DNA from: DASPWV01 sp046726375
GTDB taxonomy: Bacteria > Acidobacteriota > Vicinamibacteria > Vicinamibacterales > UBA2999
NCBI GenBank assembly: GCA_046726375.1
Contig: JBKPAJ010000065.1
Coordinates: 1 to 64,000 of the forward strand
DNA length: 64,000 bases
Reading direction: 5' to 3'
Shown: positions 6,654 through 15,182 of the stretch, piece by piece
Position numbering within the stretch: position 1 is the first letter of the stretch
Layout of the letters: each line of letters opens with the position of its first letter
Translations under genes and position numbers: made by a program
Notes under the pieces: generated by a model
Told to the model about the DNA's origin: nothing
Database searches by the model: none
What the model saw: only the letters and a program-made list of their open reading frames with translations

Positions 6654-7079
6654 ATGGGGGCGACTGAGGAGCGGCTGACGATTTGACGGCTCGCGCGGCT
6701 TGGCGGAGTTCATCTCGAAATGGTCCGCTACTACGAGCGGGAGGGTCTATTACCGGAGCCGCCACGTACGGCGTCGGGATATCGGATGTTTCCGCCCGAC
6801 GCGGCGCGGCGTCTGCGATTCATCAAGCGAGCGCAGGACCTGGGATTCTCGCTCGGCGAGATTCGAGAGCTGCTGTCACTGCGATTAACCGCCAATACCC
6901 GTCGCGCAGACATTCGTTCTCGCGTGCAGGCGAAGATGGTGGATATTGACGAGAAAATCCGGACCCTTCAACGCATGAAGGGTGTGCTTCGCACGCTCAC
7001 GCAGCGGTGTGAGGCCTGCGCGCCGACTGACTCGTGTCCGATTCTCCAGAGCCTCGAGGACGGCGAGGAGCAGGCATGA
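6654..7079 (+). pseudogene. MerR-family regulator interrupted by an in-frame TGA at codon 11
   Basis: From ATG at 6654 the frame reads MGATEERLTI, TGA (6684-6686), RLARLGGVHLE, then MVRYYEREGLL and the rest of a MerR protein to 7079. MerR proteins have glycine at the TGA position (TIGRLAR), so a GGA to TGA change in the first helix of the DNA-binding domain is the simplest reading. Restart at the ATG at 6720 would lose most of the HTH. The C-terminus has C-x8-C (RCEACAPTDSC), like Hg-sensing C117 and C126, but the equivalent of C82 is arginine. It is followed by ATGA coupling to the next gene. Could be a real nonsense mutation, a read error or recoding. Confidence 0.75.
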
Positions 7080-7483
7080 ACCTGCGGCTTCAGCACACGA
7101 CCGGTACACTTCCGGCGGTGGCGGCGGCGTTGATCCCGAAAGCCGTCTGCCCGCTCTGCTCCCCGGCGTATACAGCCCTGCTCTCGTCGATGGGGCTTCC
7201 ATTTCTGGCGACCACGCGGTACTTGCTCCCGATAACCCTCGCGTTACTCGTGATCACGGTCGCCTCCTTGTTTCTTGCCGCAACGCGCCGCCGACACATG
7301 GGACCGTCCTGGTTGGGCCTTCTGGGCTCGGCACTGGTTCTCAGTGGCAGATTCTGGCTCGAATCGGCATGGGCCGTTGCTGCCGCCGTCGCACCGCTGA
7401 TCGCCGCCTCGATCTGGAATGCAATGCCGAAACGCACCCCGTGTCCGGCCTGTCAACACAATATGTCAAACGAAGGAGCTTAG
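7076..7483 (+). CDS. MerC-like mercury transport membrane protein
   Basis: A 135-residue inner-membrane protein with about four hydrophobic helices. The first loop carries a cysteine pair in IPKAVCPLCSPAYTALL (about 20-36), as in MerC-type proteins where it passes Hg(II) across the membrane, and the C-terminus ends in a second pair, CPAC. The ATG at 7076 overlaps the MerR stop (ATGA); the longer open frame from 7034 is inside MerR. MerC-like proteins also occur with other thiol-reactive metals, so mercury is likely but not proven. No merA is present in the window. Confidence 0.75.
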   Translation: MNLRLQHTTGTLPAVAAALIPKAVCPLCSPAYTALLSSMGLPFLATTRYLLPITLALLVITVASLFLAATRRRHMGPSWLGLLGSALVLSGRFWLESAWAVAAAVAPLIAASIWNAMPKRTPCPACQHNMSNEGA

Positions 7484-7487
7484 AGTC

Positions 7488-7742
7488 ATGGCTGCGAGGC
7501 ACACGATTGAGATTTACAGTGCGGGCTGCGCGACATGTCGAGACGCGATCGATCTGGTGAAGAGAGTCGCTGGATCAGACTACGACGTCAGGATTCATGA
7601 CATGCAGCAGAGTGAAGCTGCCGCGCGAGCAAAGAGCCTTGGTATTCGCAGTGTGCCGGCCGTGCTGGTGGACGGGAAGCTGGCGAGCTGCTGTGCAGGC
7701 CGCGGACCGGACGAAGCCGTCCTTCGGGAAGCGCTTCGCTAA
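7488..7742 (+). CDS. Small thioredoxin/glutaredoxin-fold protein
   Basis: An 84-residue protein with beta-alpha-beta start (HTIEIYSAGCATCRDAIDLV), an active-site CATC at 15-18 and the cis-proline motif SVPAV (about 59-63), followed by a second cysteine pair in ASCCAGRG. It has GAAGGAG before the ATG at 7488. Such mini-redoxins are commonly downstream of mer transport genes; it may receive metal from the CPLC/CPAC thiols of the MerC-like protein or maintain them reduced. It ends the MerR-MerC-redoxin unit. Confidence 0.8.
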   Translation: MAARHTIEIYSAGCATCRDAIDLVKRVAGSDYDVRIHDMQQSEAAARAKSLGIRSVPAVLVDGKLASCCAGRGPDEAVLREALR

Positions 7743-7898
7743 CCCGCAAGAGTCGACGTCGCCGCGCACATGGCGCGGACTCCGCGGCCCACCTCGGCAC
7801 TACGACTTGCTCCGAGGCCGCTGCTCGTCCGTGGTGAACCAAACTAATCGGGATGTCCAGGCACAGCGGTTGCGTCCCTGGACGGAAGGGAGGATTCC

Positions 7899-8552
7899 AT
7901 GGCCCGAGCAGGCGACGTTCTCAGCCATCCCGATTTCGGAGCTCAGATCCGCTTCCTTCAAACCTCGCAAGACAGCAATGGGGAACTGCTGCGTGTCGAG
8001 GTGACACTGCCACCGCGATTCTCGATGCCCGAACACGTTCACCCTCGCCAGGAGGAACGACACGAGGTGGTTGCGGGCACATTGCAAGCACGCGTCGGGG
8101 GCCTGCAACGTGATTACGTTGCCGGCGAACGCTTGATCGGACCTCCCAACGTGCCCCATGCCTGGCGCAATCCCAGCGATCGAGAAGACTTGCACCTCGT
8201 GTCGGAGCACCGACCCGTTCTTCACATGGAGCAGATGCTCGAGAGCGGATTTGGAATCGCTGGCGATTTGTGGATGGACAAGCGCCACGCCATCCAACAT
8301 CTCCTGCGTGCGGCCATTCTGATGGACGAGGTGAAAGACGACTTCCACTTCACTGGATTCTCGATGCGGGCAGTGACGGCCGCGTTCGTCGCGTTAGCCC
8401 CTGTTGGCCGGTGGTTCGGTTATCGAAGCGATCAAATCTCAGCGCGGTCCACGTACGTCAATCGCGGCTCCACTGCGGCCTGGGCCACCGGATTTGCCCT
8501 AGCTGGCGTAGCCGCCATGGCCTTCGCGGAGGTCTGGCGTCGCCGCTCCTGA
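7899..8552 (+). CDS. Cupin-domain protein with C-terminal membrane segments
   Basis: A 217-residue protein. The N-terminal half is a cupin: FSMPEHVHPRQEERHEVVAG (about 42-61) gives the metal-binding H-x-H...E...H set of motif 1 and IGPPNVPHAWRN (about 85-96) is motif 2. The second half is amphipathic to hydrophobic with helices at about 150-165 and 190-210, ending in basic residues, which suggests membrane attachment. Start at ATG 7899 after GGGAGGATTCC. Enzymatic function cannot be told. The gap of 156 bases to the redoxin gene suggests its own promoter, though none is obvious. Confidence 0.75.
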   Translation: MARAGDVLSHPDFGAQIRFLQTSQDSNGELLRVEVTLPPRFSMPEHVHPRQEERHEVVAGTLQARVGGLQRDYVAGERLIGPPNVPHAWRNPSDREDLHLVSEHRPVLHMEQMLESGFGIAGDLWMDKRHAIQHLLRAAILMDEVKDDFHFTGFSMRAVTAAFVALAPVGRWFGYRSDQISARSTYVNRGSTAAWATGFALAGVAAMAFAEVWRRRS

Positions 8553-8700
8553 CAACGTCTGTTTCGAACGGTCGCTTCCCCATCGCATCACGTCGTGTGG
8601 ACATTCACAATCCACGCGCGCGGCCCGTACCGGCCGCCGCGAAGAGTCATGACAACGACGTCCAAGACGAGCGAACGTCGCCTCGTTATCTTGGGCGGGT

Positions 8701-10209
8701 ATGGATACGATTCAGCACGACACACACCTGGAGGAAGCTACCAGTCTGGATTCGGACGTGGCGACGTTCCGAGAGAATCTGCGGCACGCGTCGGACGTTG
8801 CCGCGCGGCTGCACGAACGACTCGACCGGACGAGGGTGACACCCGCCAAGAGCAGGAGTGAGATCGCCTCGGTGTTCGACGAGCCACTTCCCGAAGAGGC
8901 TCAGCCGATGGCCACCATCCTGCAGAACGTGGAGGAGCACATCTTTGCGAACTCCACCTTGTACTCGAACCCTCGTTTCTTCGGCTACATCAATGGCAGC
9001 GGCAATCAGGCGGCGGTGCTCGGCGATCTGCTCGCCGCCGCGGTCAACCAGATTTGCGCCAAGTGGCAGTTTTCTCAGGCGGCGTCGGAGGTCGAGCGTC
9101 GCGTCATCCAGTGGATCGCACAGTTCGTCGGGTATGGATCCGATGCCGGAGGGTGTCTGCTGAATGGCGGGTCGGCCGGCAACTTCGCGGGGGTCGCGGT
9201 GGCCCGGCAGCAGAAGGCGCCGTTCGACGCGAGCACGGCGGGCGGGTGGGGCGGCCCTCCGCTGACGTTGTACGTGTCGCAGGAGGGGCACGCGTCGATC
9301 GACAAGAGCATGGCGCTGCTCGGCATGGGCTCCGGTCAGTTGCGCAGGATCGCCGTCCGGGACGATTTCACCCTCGATCTCGAGGCGCTTGCGCAGCAGG
9401 TCACGGCAGACCGCGCGACCGGGTATCACCCGATCTGTGTGGTGGGCAATGCCGGCACCGTCAACACTGGGGCCGTGGATCCGCTTGCGACCCTGGCGGA
9501 GTTCTGCCGGTCGCAGGGGTTGTGGTTTCACGTCGACGCGGCGTATGGGGGTCCGGCGGCGCGAACCTCCGTCGCCGGCCCGCTCTTCCACGGCCTGGCC
9601 GAAGCCGATTCGGTTGTCGTCAACGCGCACAAGTGGCTGTACGTTCCGGTGGAGGCCTCGTGCATTCTGGTGCGGCAGCCGAGCGCGCTCCGAGACACCT
9701 TTCGCATCGTCGCTGACTATCTGCCGGACGACAGCGACCGGACGGACGACGGCGCAATCGACTTCAAAGATTACGGTCCACAGCTCTCGAGGAGTTTCCG
9801 CGCGCTGAAAGTGTGGATGACATTCAAAGCGTACGGCGCACGGAAACTACGGGCCGCGATCGAGAGCAACATCGCGGTGATGCGGTATCTGTCGGATCGC
9901 ATCGACGCCTCATCGGACTTCGTGCGCCTTGCGCCCGTGCCATTGTCGGTGGTGTGTTTTCAGTACCGCACCTCAGACGTGTCCCGTCACGACGATCACG
10001 GATACCTGAACAGGTTGAACGGCTCTCTGGTGGACGCGCTGGCGCGAGACGGCCGTATGTTTCTCTCAGCGACGAAGATTCGCGGGAAGACGGCGCTCCG
10101 CGCGTGCAGCGTCAACCACCGGCTGCGACGGTGCGACGTGGACTTTTTGTTAGATGTCATCCGGGAGGTCGCGGCAACCAATGTATCAATGCGGTCCGCG
10201 ACGAGGTGA
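8701..10209 (+). CDS. PLP-dependent group II decarboxylase (aromatic amino acid type)
   Basis: A 502-residue fold-type I decarboxylase. Features in order: N-terminal helices and the NPRFFGYINGSGNQ segment (about 97-110), a nucleotide-like LLNGGSAGNF loop, HVDAAYGG (PLP-aspartate, about 277-284), and NAHKWLYV with the Schiff-base lysine K311. Overall it matches tyrosine/tryptophan/DOPA decarboxylases and related glutamate or diaminobutyrate decarboxylases. The substrate is not determinable. The ATG at 8701 has a weak GGGCGGG upstream. Its end overlaps the convergent AraC gene by 24 bases. The AraC regulator may control it, but they converge, so this is only neighbourhood. Confidence 0.9.
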   Translation: MDTIQHDTHLEEATSLDSDVATFRENLRHASDVAARLHERLDRTRVTPAKSRSEIASVFDEPLPEEAQPMATILQNVEEHIFANSTLYSNPRFFGYINGSGNQAAVLGDLLAAAVNQICAKWQFSQAASEVERRVIQWIAQFVGYGSDAGGCLLNGGSAGNFAGVAVARQQKAPFDASTAGGWGGPPLTLYVSQEGHASIDKSMALLGMGSGQLRRIAVRDDFTLDLEALAQQVTADRATGYHPICVVGNAGTVNTGAVDPLATLAEFCRSQGLWFHVDAAYGGPAARTSVAGPLFHGLAEADSVVVNAHKWLYVPVEASCILVRQPSALRDTFRIVADYLPDDSDRTDDGAIDFKDYGPQLSRSFRALKVWMTFKAYGARKLRAAIESNIAVMRYLSDRIDASSDFVRLAPVPLSVVCFQYRTSDVSRHDDHGYLNRLNGSLVDALARDGRMFLSATKIRGKTALRACSVNHRLRRCDVDFLLDVIREVAATNVSMRSATR

Positions 10210-11070
10210 TTTCGCATGACACGCGGCATAGCTGCCAGGCGTCACGCCCCACGTGCTCTTGAAGCAGCGGGTGAGATGGCTCTGGTCGTAGAACCCGGTG
10301 CGGTACGTGACGTCCGAAAGCGCGGCGCCGGATCGCAGGAGCGTTCGTGCCCGGTTGACGCGCACAATCGTCTGATAGCGGTGCGGCGGCACGCCCACCT
10401 GCCTGTGAAACGCGCGCACCAGATAGTAGGGGCTCAGGCCGGCGAGATCGGCGAGCGAGCGGATCGACACGTTCTGTTCGGAATTCGCATCGAGCCACTC
10501 CTTGACGCGGGTGACGGCCGCATGTTCCCGCCCCGCGGCGGGCAAGGCGTGCCCGTCCACCAAGTGATGGGTGATCAGGCGCGCCACTACCGACAACAAC
10601 AGCGACTCGTTCTTCAGCAACGAACCCGATTCAGTCAGGCGGGCGAAGGCACGAGCCAGTCTCGCCGCGAGGACTGTGTCCTTGACCAGCGAGGCCTTGA
10701 AGGTGACGTCCGAGGGCCCTCGCCACTCGACGCTGTGCAGCAGCCTGACCATGAGGGGCGTTTCGATGTGCAGGTTTCGATACATCCAGCCGACTCCACA
10801 CGTCGCCCGACCGGTGTGCAGCTCGCCCGGCGCGATCAGGTTGCACGTGCCGGGCGTCGCATCGTGAACTTCATGCCGACAATCGAACGCACCACGTCCG
10901 CGATCGTTGAGGCTGACGGCGTAGAAGCCATGCATGTGTGGCGCGAACGAATGCTCGACCCATCTGGCGCTCATGACCTCGAGGCCCTCCAGCCGCGGGC
11001 AGCGGTCGTACTGAGCGAAGTCCCGGGGCTTCGGATCGCTTACCGAACGGTGACTCAGTTCTACCCGCAT
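10186..11070 (-). CDS. AraC-family transcriptional regulator
   Basis: A 294-residue regulator with an N-terminal AraC-ligand (cupin-like) domain, seen in VEHSFAPHMHGFYAVSL and APGELHTGRA, and a C-terminal double HTH (about 190-285) with IRSLADLAGLSPYYLVRAF and TYRTGFYDQSHLTRCFK. The ATG at 11070 was chosen because the domain starts there; the open frame continues 570 bases upstream into the ECF gene on the opposite strand and is spurious. No strong ribosome site is visible. It converges with the decarboxylase and diverges from the ECF operon. Confidence 0.88.
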   Translation of the reverse strand: MRVELSHRSVSDPKPRDFAQYDRCPRLEGLEVMSARWVEHSFAPHMHGFYAVSLNDRGRGAFDCRHEVHDATPGTCNLIAPGELHTGRATCGVGWMYRNLHIETPLMVRLLHSVEWRGPSDVTFKASLVKDTVLAARLARAFARLTESGSLLKNESLLLSVVARLITHHLVDGHALPAAGREHAAVTRVKEWLDANSEQNVSIRSLADLAGLSPYYLVRAFHRQVGVPPHRYQTIVRVNRARTLLRSGAALSDVTYRTGFYDQSHLTRCFKSTWGVTPGSYAACHAKSPRRGPH

Positions 11071-11403
11071 AAGCGAGACAGTAGTGACCGATTCAAGAAT
11101 AGCGCGGCCTGGATAAATGGGTCTTGGACACAATTGCCCACGAGTGAACCGTAAATTCGTGTCACCTTCGCGGCAGCACTCGTGGCTTCTTGCTGGGATC
11201 GGTTGAGCATTGAGACGATTCGAATCGTGCGCATTGGCCGCTCCCTCGGACACCGCTAGATCAACGCGCGGCGGATCGTGTCGGGCACCCGGAGCGCCCC
11301 CGTTCCGCCTCTCTTCACGTGTTCCTGAGCGGACATCGTCCGCAGCAATCGGACTTCTGTAACAAATCGACAACGCCCCCGTAAGACCAAATAGAAAGGC
11401 GCC
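11071..11403. other. Intergenic region between AraC gene and ECF operon
   Basis: A 333-base divergent intergenic region. Apart from the ECF-type promoter described next, I see no gene, tRNA or repeat. Confidence 0.5.
11358..11385 (+). promoter_or_regulatory. Candidate ECF-type promoter of the sigma operon
   Basis: TGTAACA (11358-11364), 15 bases, CGTAAG (11380-11385), 18 bases before the ATG of the sigma gene. The AAC-containing -35 and CGT -10 resemble promoters read by ECF sigma factors, so autoregulation is possible. Confidence 0.4.
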
Positions 11404-11922
11404 ATGGAACTGCTGAAGCGCTTCAGGCAGGGAGATCCCGAAGCCTTCGAGGCACTGTTCCGGCAGTTTCAGGCTGAGGTATATGGGTGGATTGTCCGCA
11501 TCGTTCGCGATCCCTCGGCGGCTGAAGACCTCACCGTCGAGACGTTCTGGCGGATTCACCGCGCGCGCGGTCGCTTCGATCCAGGTGCCTCCTTCGGCGC
11601 CTGGGCGCGGCGCATTGCCACGAATCTCGCGATCGACCATCTCCGCCAGACCCGTCGCGACGTGCGTCTTCGAGACGATCTGGCGCAGCCCGGCTCCGCA
11701 GACCCGATCGAGTCCGGCGAGACCCGTCGCCAGATCGCCGACGCCTTTCGCCGTCTGCCGTTGAAGCTTCGAGTGGCTGCGACACTCTCTCTCATCGAGG
11801 AGCAGTCGCCAAAAGAGATCGCCGAAGCCCTCGGCACATCGGAAGGCGCGATCCGGGTCAGAGTGTTTCGCGCAGTTCGCCTCTTACGACAACAACTGAG
11901 GCGAGTGGGTGTGAAGCGATGA
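11404..11922 (+). CDS. ECF-family RNA polymerase sigma factor (RpoE-like)
   Basis: A 172-residue sigma-70 family protein: region 2 (about 8-75, with DPEAFEALFRQFQAEVYGWIVRI and the FWRIHRARGRF segment) and region 4 (about 105-165, with LRVAATLSLIEEQSPKEIAEALGTSEGAI). No extra C-terminal domain. It starts at ATG 11404 after an AGAAAGG site and overlaps the following gene by 4 bases (ATGA). The next gene could be its small membrane anti-sigma factor, which is usual for ECF pairs. Confidence 0.92.
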   Translation: MELLKRFRQGDPEAFEALFRQFQAEVYGWIVRIVRDPSAAEDLTVETFWRIHRARGRFDPGASFGAWARRIATNLAIDHLRQTRRDVRLRDDLAQPGSADPIESGETRRQIADAFRRLPLKLRVAATLSLIEEQSPKEIAEALGTSEGAIRVRVFRAVRLLRQQLRRVGVKR

Positions 11923-12137
11923 GTGAAGAAGATCACGACGACATCCGGGGGCTTCTGCAAGACGTGTTTCCGCGTGTGAACGTCGAGCTCAGACGGGATC
12001 TCTGGCCGGCGATGTCGCGCGCGCTGGACACGCGAGCGCGACGAGTCGTGTGGTACGACTGGGCCCTGGCCGGGCTCGCGGGGAGCGTGATCGCAGCCTT
12101 TCCCGATTTGATCCTCGTGCTCTTCTACCACTTGTGA
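11919..12137 (+). CDS. Small single-helix membrane protein, candidate anti-sigma factor
   Basis: A 72-residue protein: a charged cytoplasmic N-terminus (about 1-45, MSEEDHDDIRGLLQDVF...) and one transmembrane helix (about 48-70). The ATG overlaps the stop of the sigma gene, which indicates tight coupling and stoichiometric production. That layout is typical of an anti-sigma factor that holds an ECF sigma at the membrane, but no zinc motif (H-x3-C-x2-C) is present, and the length is shorter than usual. Confidence 0.6.
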   Translation: MSEEDHDDIRGLLQDVFPRVNVELRRDLWPAMSRALDTRARRVVWYDWALAGLAGSVIAAFPDLILVLFYHL

Positions 12138-12152
12138 GCCGGAGAGAACCGT

Positions 12153-12596
12153 ATGAACCATCCGTACGTGCGCGCCTACATGGCGGGGATTGTGGTGCCA
12201 ACGGCTTTCCTGCTTGTGCCCATGACTGCCTTCACGCTTTTACGATTCGTGTTTGAGGTGCCGGTGCCGATTGAGCGCGTCGTCGTCTTCCCGATGGCTC
12301 TCATCCCGAACCTGTTTGGCCTCTGGAACATGTTGTACGTCCGCCTGAGATCTCGCAGCAGCCTATCGATCGGCGCACACGGTGCATTGCTGCCGCTTGT
12401 CCTCATCCCGTTGGGCCTGACGCTGGGGATGGTGCTCGGCGTCGTCAGCATCGATCAGGACGGAGTGCACGCCTTCCAGGCGGTCAGACTCCCGTACACC
12501 AGGGCCGTCTTCGTATTGCCCGTTGTTGTGGTCGTGTACTACCTCGTGTGGAAGTACATCGTCGGTTTCCTGAATGACCTCGTTGGAATCGAGTGA
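12153..12596 (+). CDS. Four-helix membrane protein of the ECF operon
   Basis: A 147-residue integral membrane protein with about four hydrophobic helices (about 10-33, 43-62, 73-96, 115-137). I do not recognise the family. It begins at ATG 12153 after GGAGAG, 15 bases behind the preceding gene, and is part of the same transcript. A role in sensing or signalling with the ECF pair is inference only. Confidence 0.65.
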   Translation: MNHPYVRAYMAGIVVPTAFLLVPMTAFTLLRFVFEVPVPIERVVVFPMALIPNLFGLWNMLYVRLRSRSSLSIGAHGALLPLVLIPLGLTLGMVLGVVSIDQDGVHAFQAVRLPYTRAVFVLPVVVVVYYLVWKYIVGFLNDLVGIE

Positions 12597-12651
12597 TGCA
12601 GGGCCCGGCCACTGGCCATGGTCCCGCTTAATGCTGTGCTCACAGAACACC

Positions 12652-13695
12652 ATGAAGTCCTTACTGTGGTTTGTCCCCCTATCGCTCCTCGTGCTGTCGA
12701 TCGTCTGGATCTCCGGCGCTTTGAAGGCCGGTCTGTTCCTGCGAGGCGGCCACGCCCTTGCGTCGCACGTCGACGACAGCTCGATCGAAACCTTTTCGCG
12801 CGACAAGAAGTTCGTCGACGTTGCCGGATGGCGCGTCGCCTACCTCGACCGAGGATCCGGCGAGCCGATCGTGCTCTTACACGGCTGCCCGTTTCAGTCC
12901 TTCGAGTATTCGAAAGTGATTCCAACGTTGGCCCGTCACTATCGAGTCATCGCGCCGGATCTGCTCGGCCTCGGCGACACAGTCGTGCGGTTGGATGACG
13001 ACTATCGGTTGCCGAACCAAGTGCGCATGGTCGTGGGATTGCTGGATCGGCTCGGCATTGGTCGCGCTCACTTCGTCGGTCATGACCATGGCGGCGCCAT
13101 CGTGCAACTGATGATGAACTCGCACGCCGAGCGGATCGGCGCCGCGGTCCTCACGAACGCTGAAGCGTACGACCAATGGCCAAGCGATCCCGAACGTCTG
13201 GATGTCGAGCTGATCGTTCATCCGCTGTCGACGTCATTCTTTCGCGTCGCACTGGGCGTTCCCGCCGTTCAACGCCGCGTGCTCAGCATCGCCGTGCATC
13301 GGCCGGGCGCGCTGACCCAGGATGAGATCCGCAGCCTTCTGCGTCCCAGCATGGCGACACCAGCACGGTGGAAACGCCTGCGACGCTTTCTCGCCTGGCA
13401 ATTGGACCGTGACCACAACCTGGAAACGATGCGTGCCGTCGAGGGCTTGCGTCGATTCGATCATCCCACCTTGCTGCTCTGGGGCCGGCACGACACCAAT
13501 TTCGGGCCCGAGATCGCCGAACGCCTTGCGCACGACATTCCAGGCGTCGTCCGCATCGAATGGCTGACGAACTCCGCGCATTTGCCGATGCTGGAGGAGC
13601 CCGAGCACTACGCCAATGCCATCGCGCGCTTCCTCTCGGATGCGTCCAAGACGACCGCACCCAAAGTCGTCGGCATGGGAGGGTACGGGCAATGA
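12652..13695 (+). CDS. Membrane-anchored alpha/beta hydrolase (epoxide hydrolase/dehalogenase type)
   Basis: A 347-residue protein with an N-terminal membrane segment (about 4-24) and an alpha/beta-hydrolase fold. It has HGCP (oxyanion motif, 78-81), the nucleophile elbow GHDHGG with D145, and WGRHDTNFG plus a terminal NSAHLPMLEEPE histidine. An aspartate nucleophile is the signature of epoxide hydrolases and haloalkane dehalogenases. The start at 12652 was chosen for the hydrophobic MKSLLWFVPL; the longer frame begins inside the previous gene. Its stop overlaps the multicopper oxidase start (ATGA), so the two are one unit. Confidence 0.85.
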   Translation: MKSLLWFVPLSLLVLSIVWISGALKAGLFLRGGHALASHVDDSSIETFSRDKKFVDVAGWRVAYLDRGSGEPIVLLHGCPFQSFEYSKVIPTLARHYRVIAPDLLGLGDTVVRLDDDYRLPNQVRMVVGLLDRLGIGRAHFVGHDHGGAIVQLMMNSHAERIGAAVLTNAEAYDQWPSDPERLDVELIVHPLSTSFFRVALGVPAVQRRVLSIAVHRPGALTQDEIRSLLRPSMATPARWKRLRRFLAWQLDRDHNLETMRAVEGLRRFDHPTLLLWGRHDTNFGPEIAERLAHDIPGVVRIEWLTNSAHLPMLEEPEHYANAIARFLSDASKTTAPKVVGMGGYGQ

Positions 13696-15155
13696 GGTCA
13701 CCTGTCAGCCGTCGCGAGTTCGTTGCCCTGAGCGGTGGCGTCATCGCAGCCGCCACGCTGACGCGCGCGACGTCACCGCACGACTGCGGGAGCCATCCGA
13801 TTCCGCACTTCGACGTGCCGCTCCCGATCCCTCCTGTGTTGCAGCCGATCCGAATGGACGCAACCACCGACTACTACGAGATTGTGCAGCGCGAGGAGCG
13901 TGTGGAGATCGTGCCAGGCCGGCATACGACGATTTGGGGATACAACGGCACGTTTCCTGGACCCACGATCAAAGCCACGCGCGGCCGGAGCGTGATCGTT
14001 CGTCACGTCAATCGATTGGGCACGCCGACCGTCGTCCACCTGCACGGCGGCGTGACACCGCCAGAGTCGGATGGCTTTCCGATGGACCACGTCATGCCCG
14101 GGGAGGCACGCGCGTACGTGTACCCGAACATGCAGCGAGCGGCCACGCTCTGGTACCACGATCACGCAATGGATCGCGCGGGCAGAAATATCTACATGGG
14201 CCTCAGCGGGCTCTACGTGCTCGAGGATGACGACGAGCGATCGTTGGGCCTACCGGAGGGACCATACGATGTGCCACTGCTGATTCAGGATCGCCGCTTT
14301 GCGTCTGACGGATCCTTCCACTACGAGATGGTGAATCACCTGGGCGCGAAGAGCGGAACGCTGCTCGTGAACGGCGCGCCCTGGCCGCGGTTGGACGTGT
14401 CCACGCGAGCGTATCGATTTCGGATTGTGAACGGTTCGAATGCGACACCGCTGCGCCTCGCCCTCAGCTCGGGCGATCCTCTGATTCAGATCGCCACAGA
14501 GGGCGGGTTGCTCCCCGCTCCGGTTGTGTGCCGGGAGATCCCGCTCGCGATGGCCGAGCGCGTCGAGGTCATTGTTGATTTCTCACGGTATTCCGTGGGC
14601 ACCAACATCGTGTTGCAGAACCTGAACACGCGTGGCGCAACCGGATCAATCTCGAATGAGATCATGCAGTTTCATATCGCGCGCATCGAGCGCGACGCTC
14701 GCGCCATCCCGGCGCGTCTCGCCGAGAGCGAGGCGTTGGACGCCTCTGCCGCGGTCCGCACGCGGCAGTTCGTCTTTTCGGTGCGGCCTTCCTTCGGTCC
14801 GCTCCCACATCCGAGTTGGCGGATCAACGGCCGGCCCTTCGAACCGGAGAGACCGATCGCGTCACCACGGTATGGCGACGTGGAGGTGTGGCGCTTCACC
14901 AACAAGAGATTCCTCGGAGTCCTTGGCATCGTGCATCCCGTCCACGTTCACCTCGTCACGTTCAAGGTGCTGGACCGGAACGGAGGACCGCCGCTGCCTT
15001 ACGAAACGGGTTGGAAGGACACCGTGGCTGTCGATCGGGACGAAGACGTGAGCGTGATTGCCAGGTTCGAGGGCTATCGAGGTCGTTACCTCGTGCACTG
15101 CCACAATCTGGAGCATGAGGATCACAGCATGATGGCCCGGTTCGATGTCGTGTGA
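13692..15155 (+). CDS. Multicopper oxidase (CotA/bilirubin-oxidase-like), Tat-exported
   Basis: A 487-residue protein with an N-terminal SRREFVALSGG twin-arginine-like signal followed by alanine-rich hydrophobic residues. Copper sites are visible: HLHGG (about 119), WYHDHAMD (about 159), HPVHVHL (about 420) and HCHNLEHEDHSMM (about 468-480), which supplies the T1 Cys and the axial Met. The order matches three-domain laccases. The enzyme oxidises phenols or metal ions with reduction of oxygen in the cell envelope. The ATG at 13692 overlaps the hydrolase stop by 4 bases. Confidence 0.92.
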   Translation: MRSPVSRREFVALSGGVIAAATLTRATSPHDCGSHPIPHFDVPLPIPPVLQPIRMDATTDYYEIVQREERVEIVPGRHTTIWGYNGTFPGPTIKATRGRSVIVRHVNRLGTPTVVHLHGGVTPPESDGFPMDHVMPGEARAYVYPNMQRAATLWYHDHAMDRAGRNIYMGLSGLYVLEDDDERSLGLPEGPYDVPLLIQDRRFASDGSFHYEMVNHLGAKSGTLLVNGAPWPRLDVSTRAYRFRIVNGSNATPLRLALSSGDPLIQIATEGGLLPAPVVCREIPLAMAERVEVIVDFSRYSVGTNIVLQNLNTRGATGSISNEIMQFHIARIERDARAIPARLAESEALDASAAVRTRQFVFSVRPSFGPLPHPSWRINGRPFEPERPIASPRYGDVEVWRFTNKRFLGVLGIVHPVHVHLVTFKVLDRNGGPPLPYETGWKDTVAVDRDEDVSVIARFEGYRGRYLVHCHNLEHEDHSMMARFDVV

Positions 15156-15182
15156 CGGACTGCATATCCAGCGCGCCCGACC

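Noticed and set aside
6720..7079. MerR gene starting at ATG 6720
   Set aside because: Would omit the DNA-binding helix; the upstream frame with one TGA is clearly the same gene.
9054..9716. Second plus-strand frame inside the decarboxylase
   Set aside because: Shadow frame of a high-GC gene; no domain.
10186..11640. AraC gene extended to 11640
   Set aside because: The extension overlaps the ECF gene on the opposite strand and has no domain; ATG 11070 starts the AraC fold.
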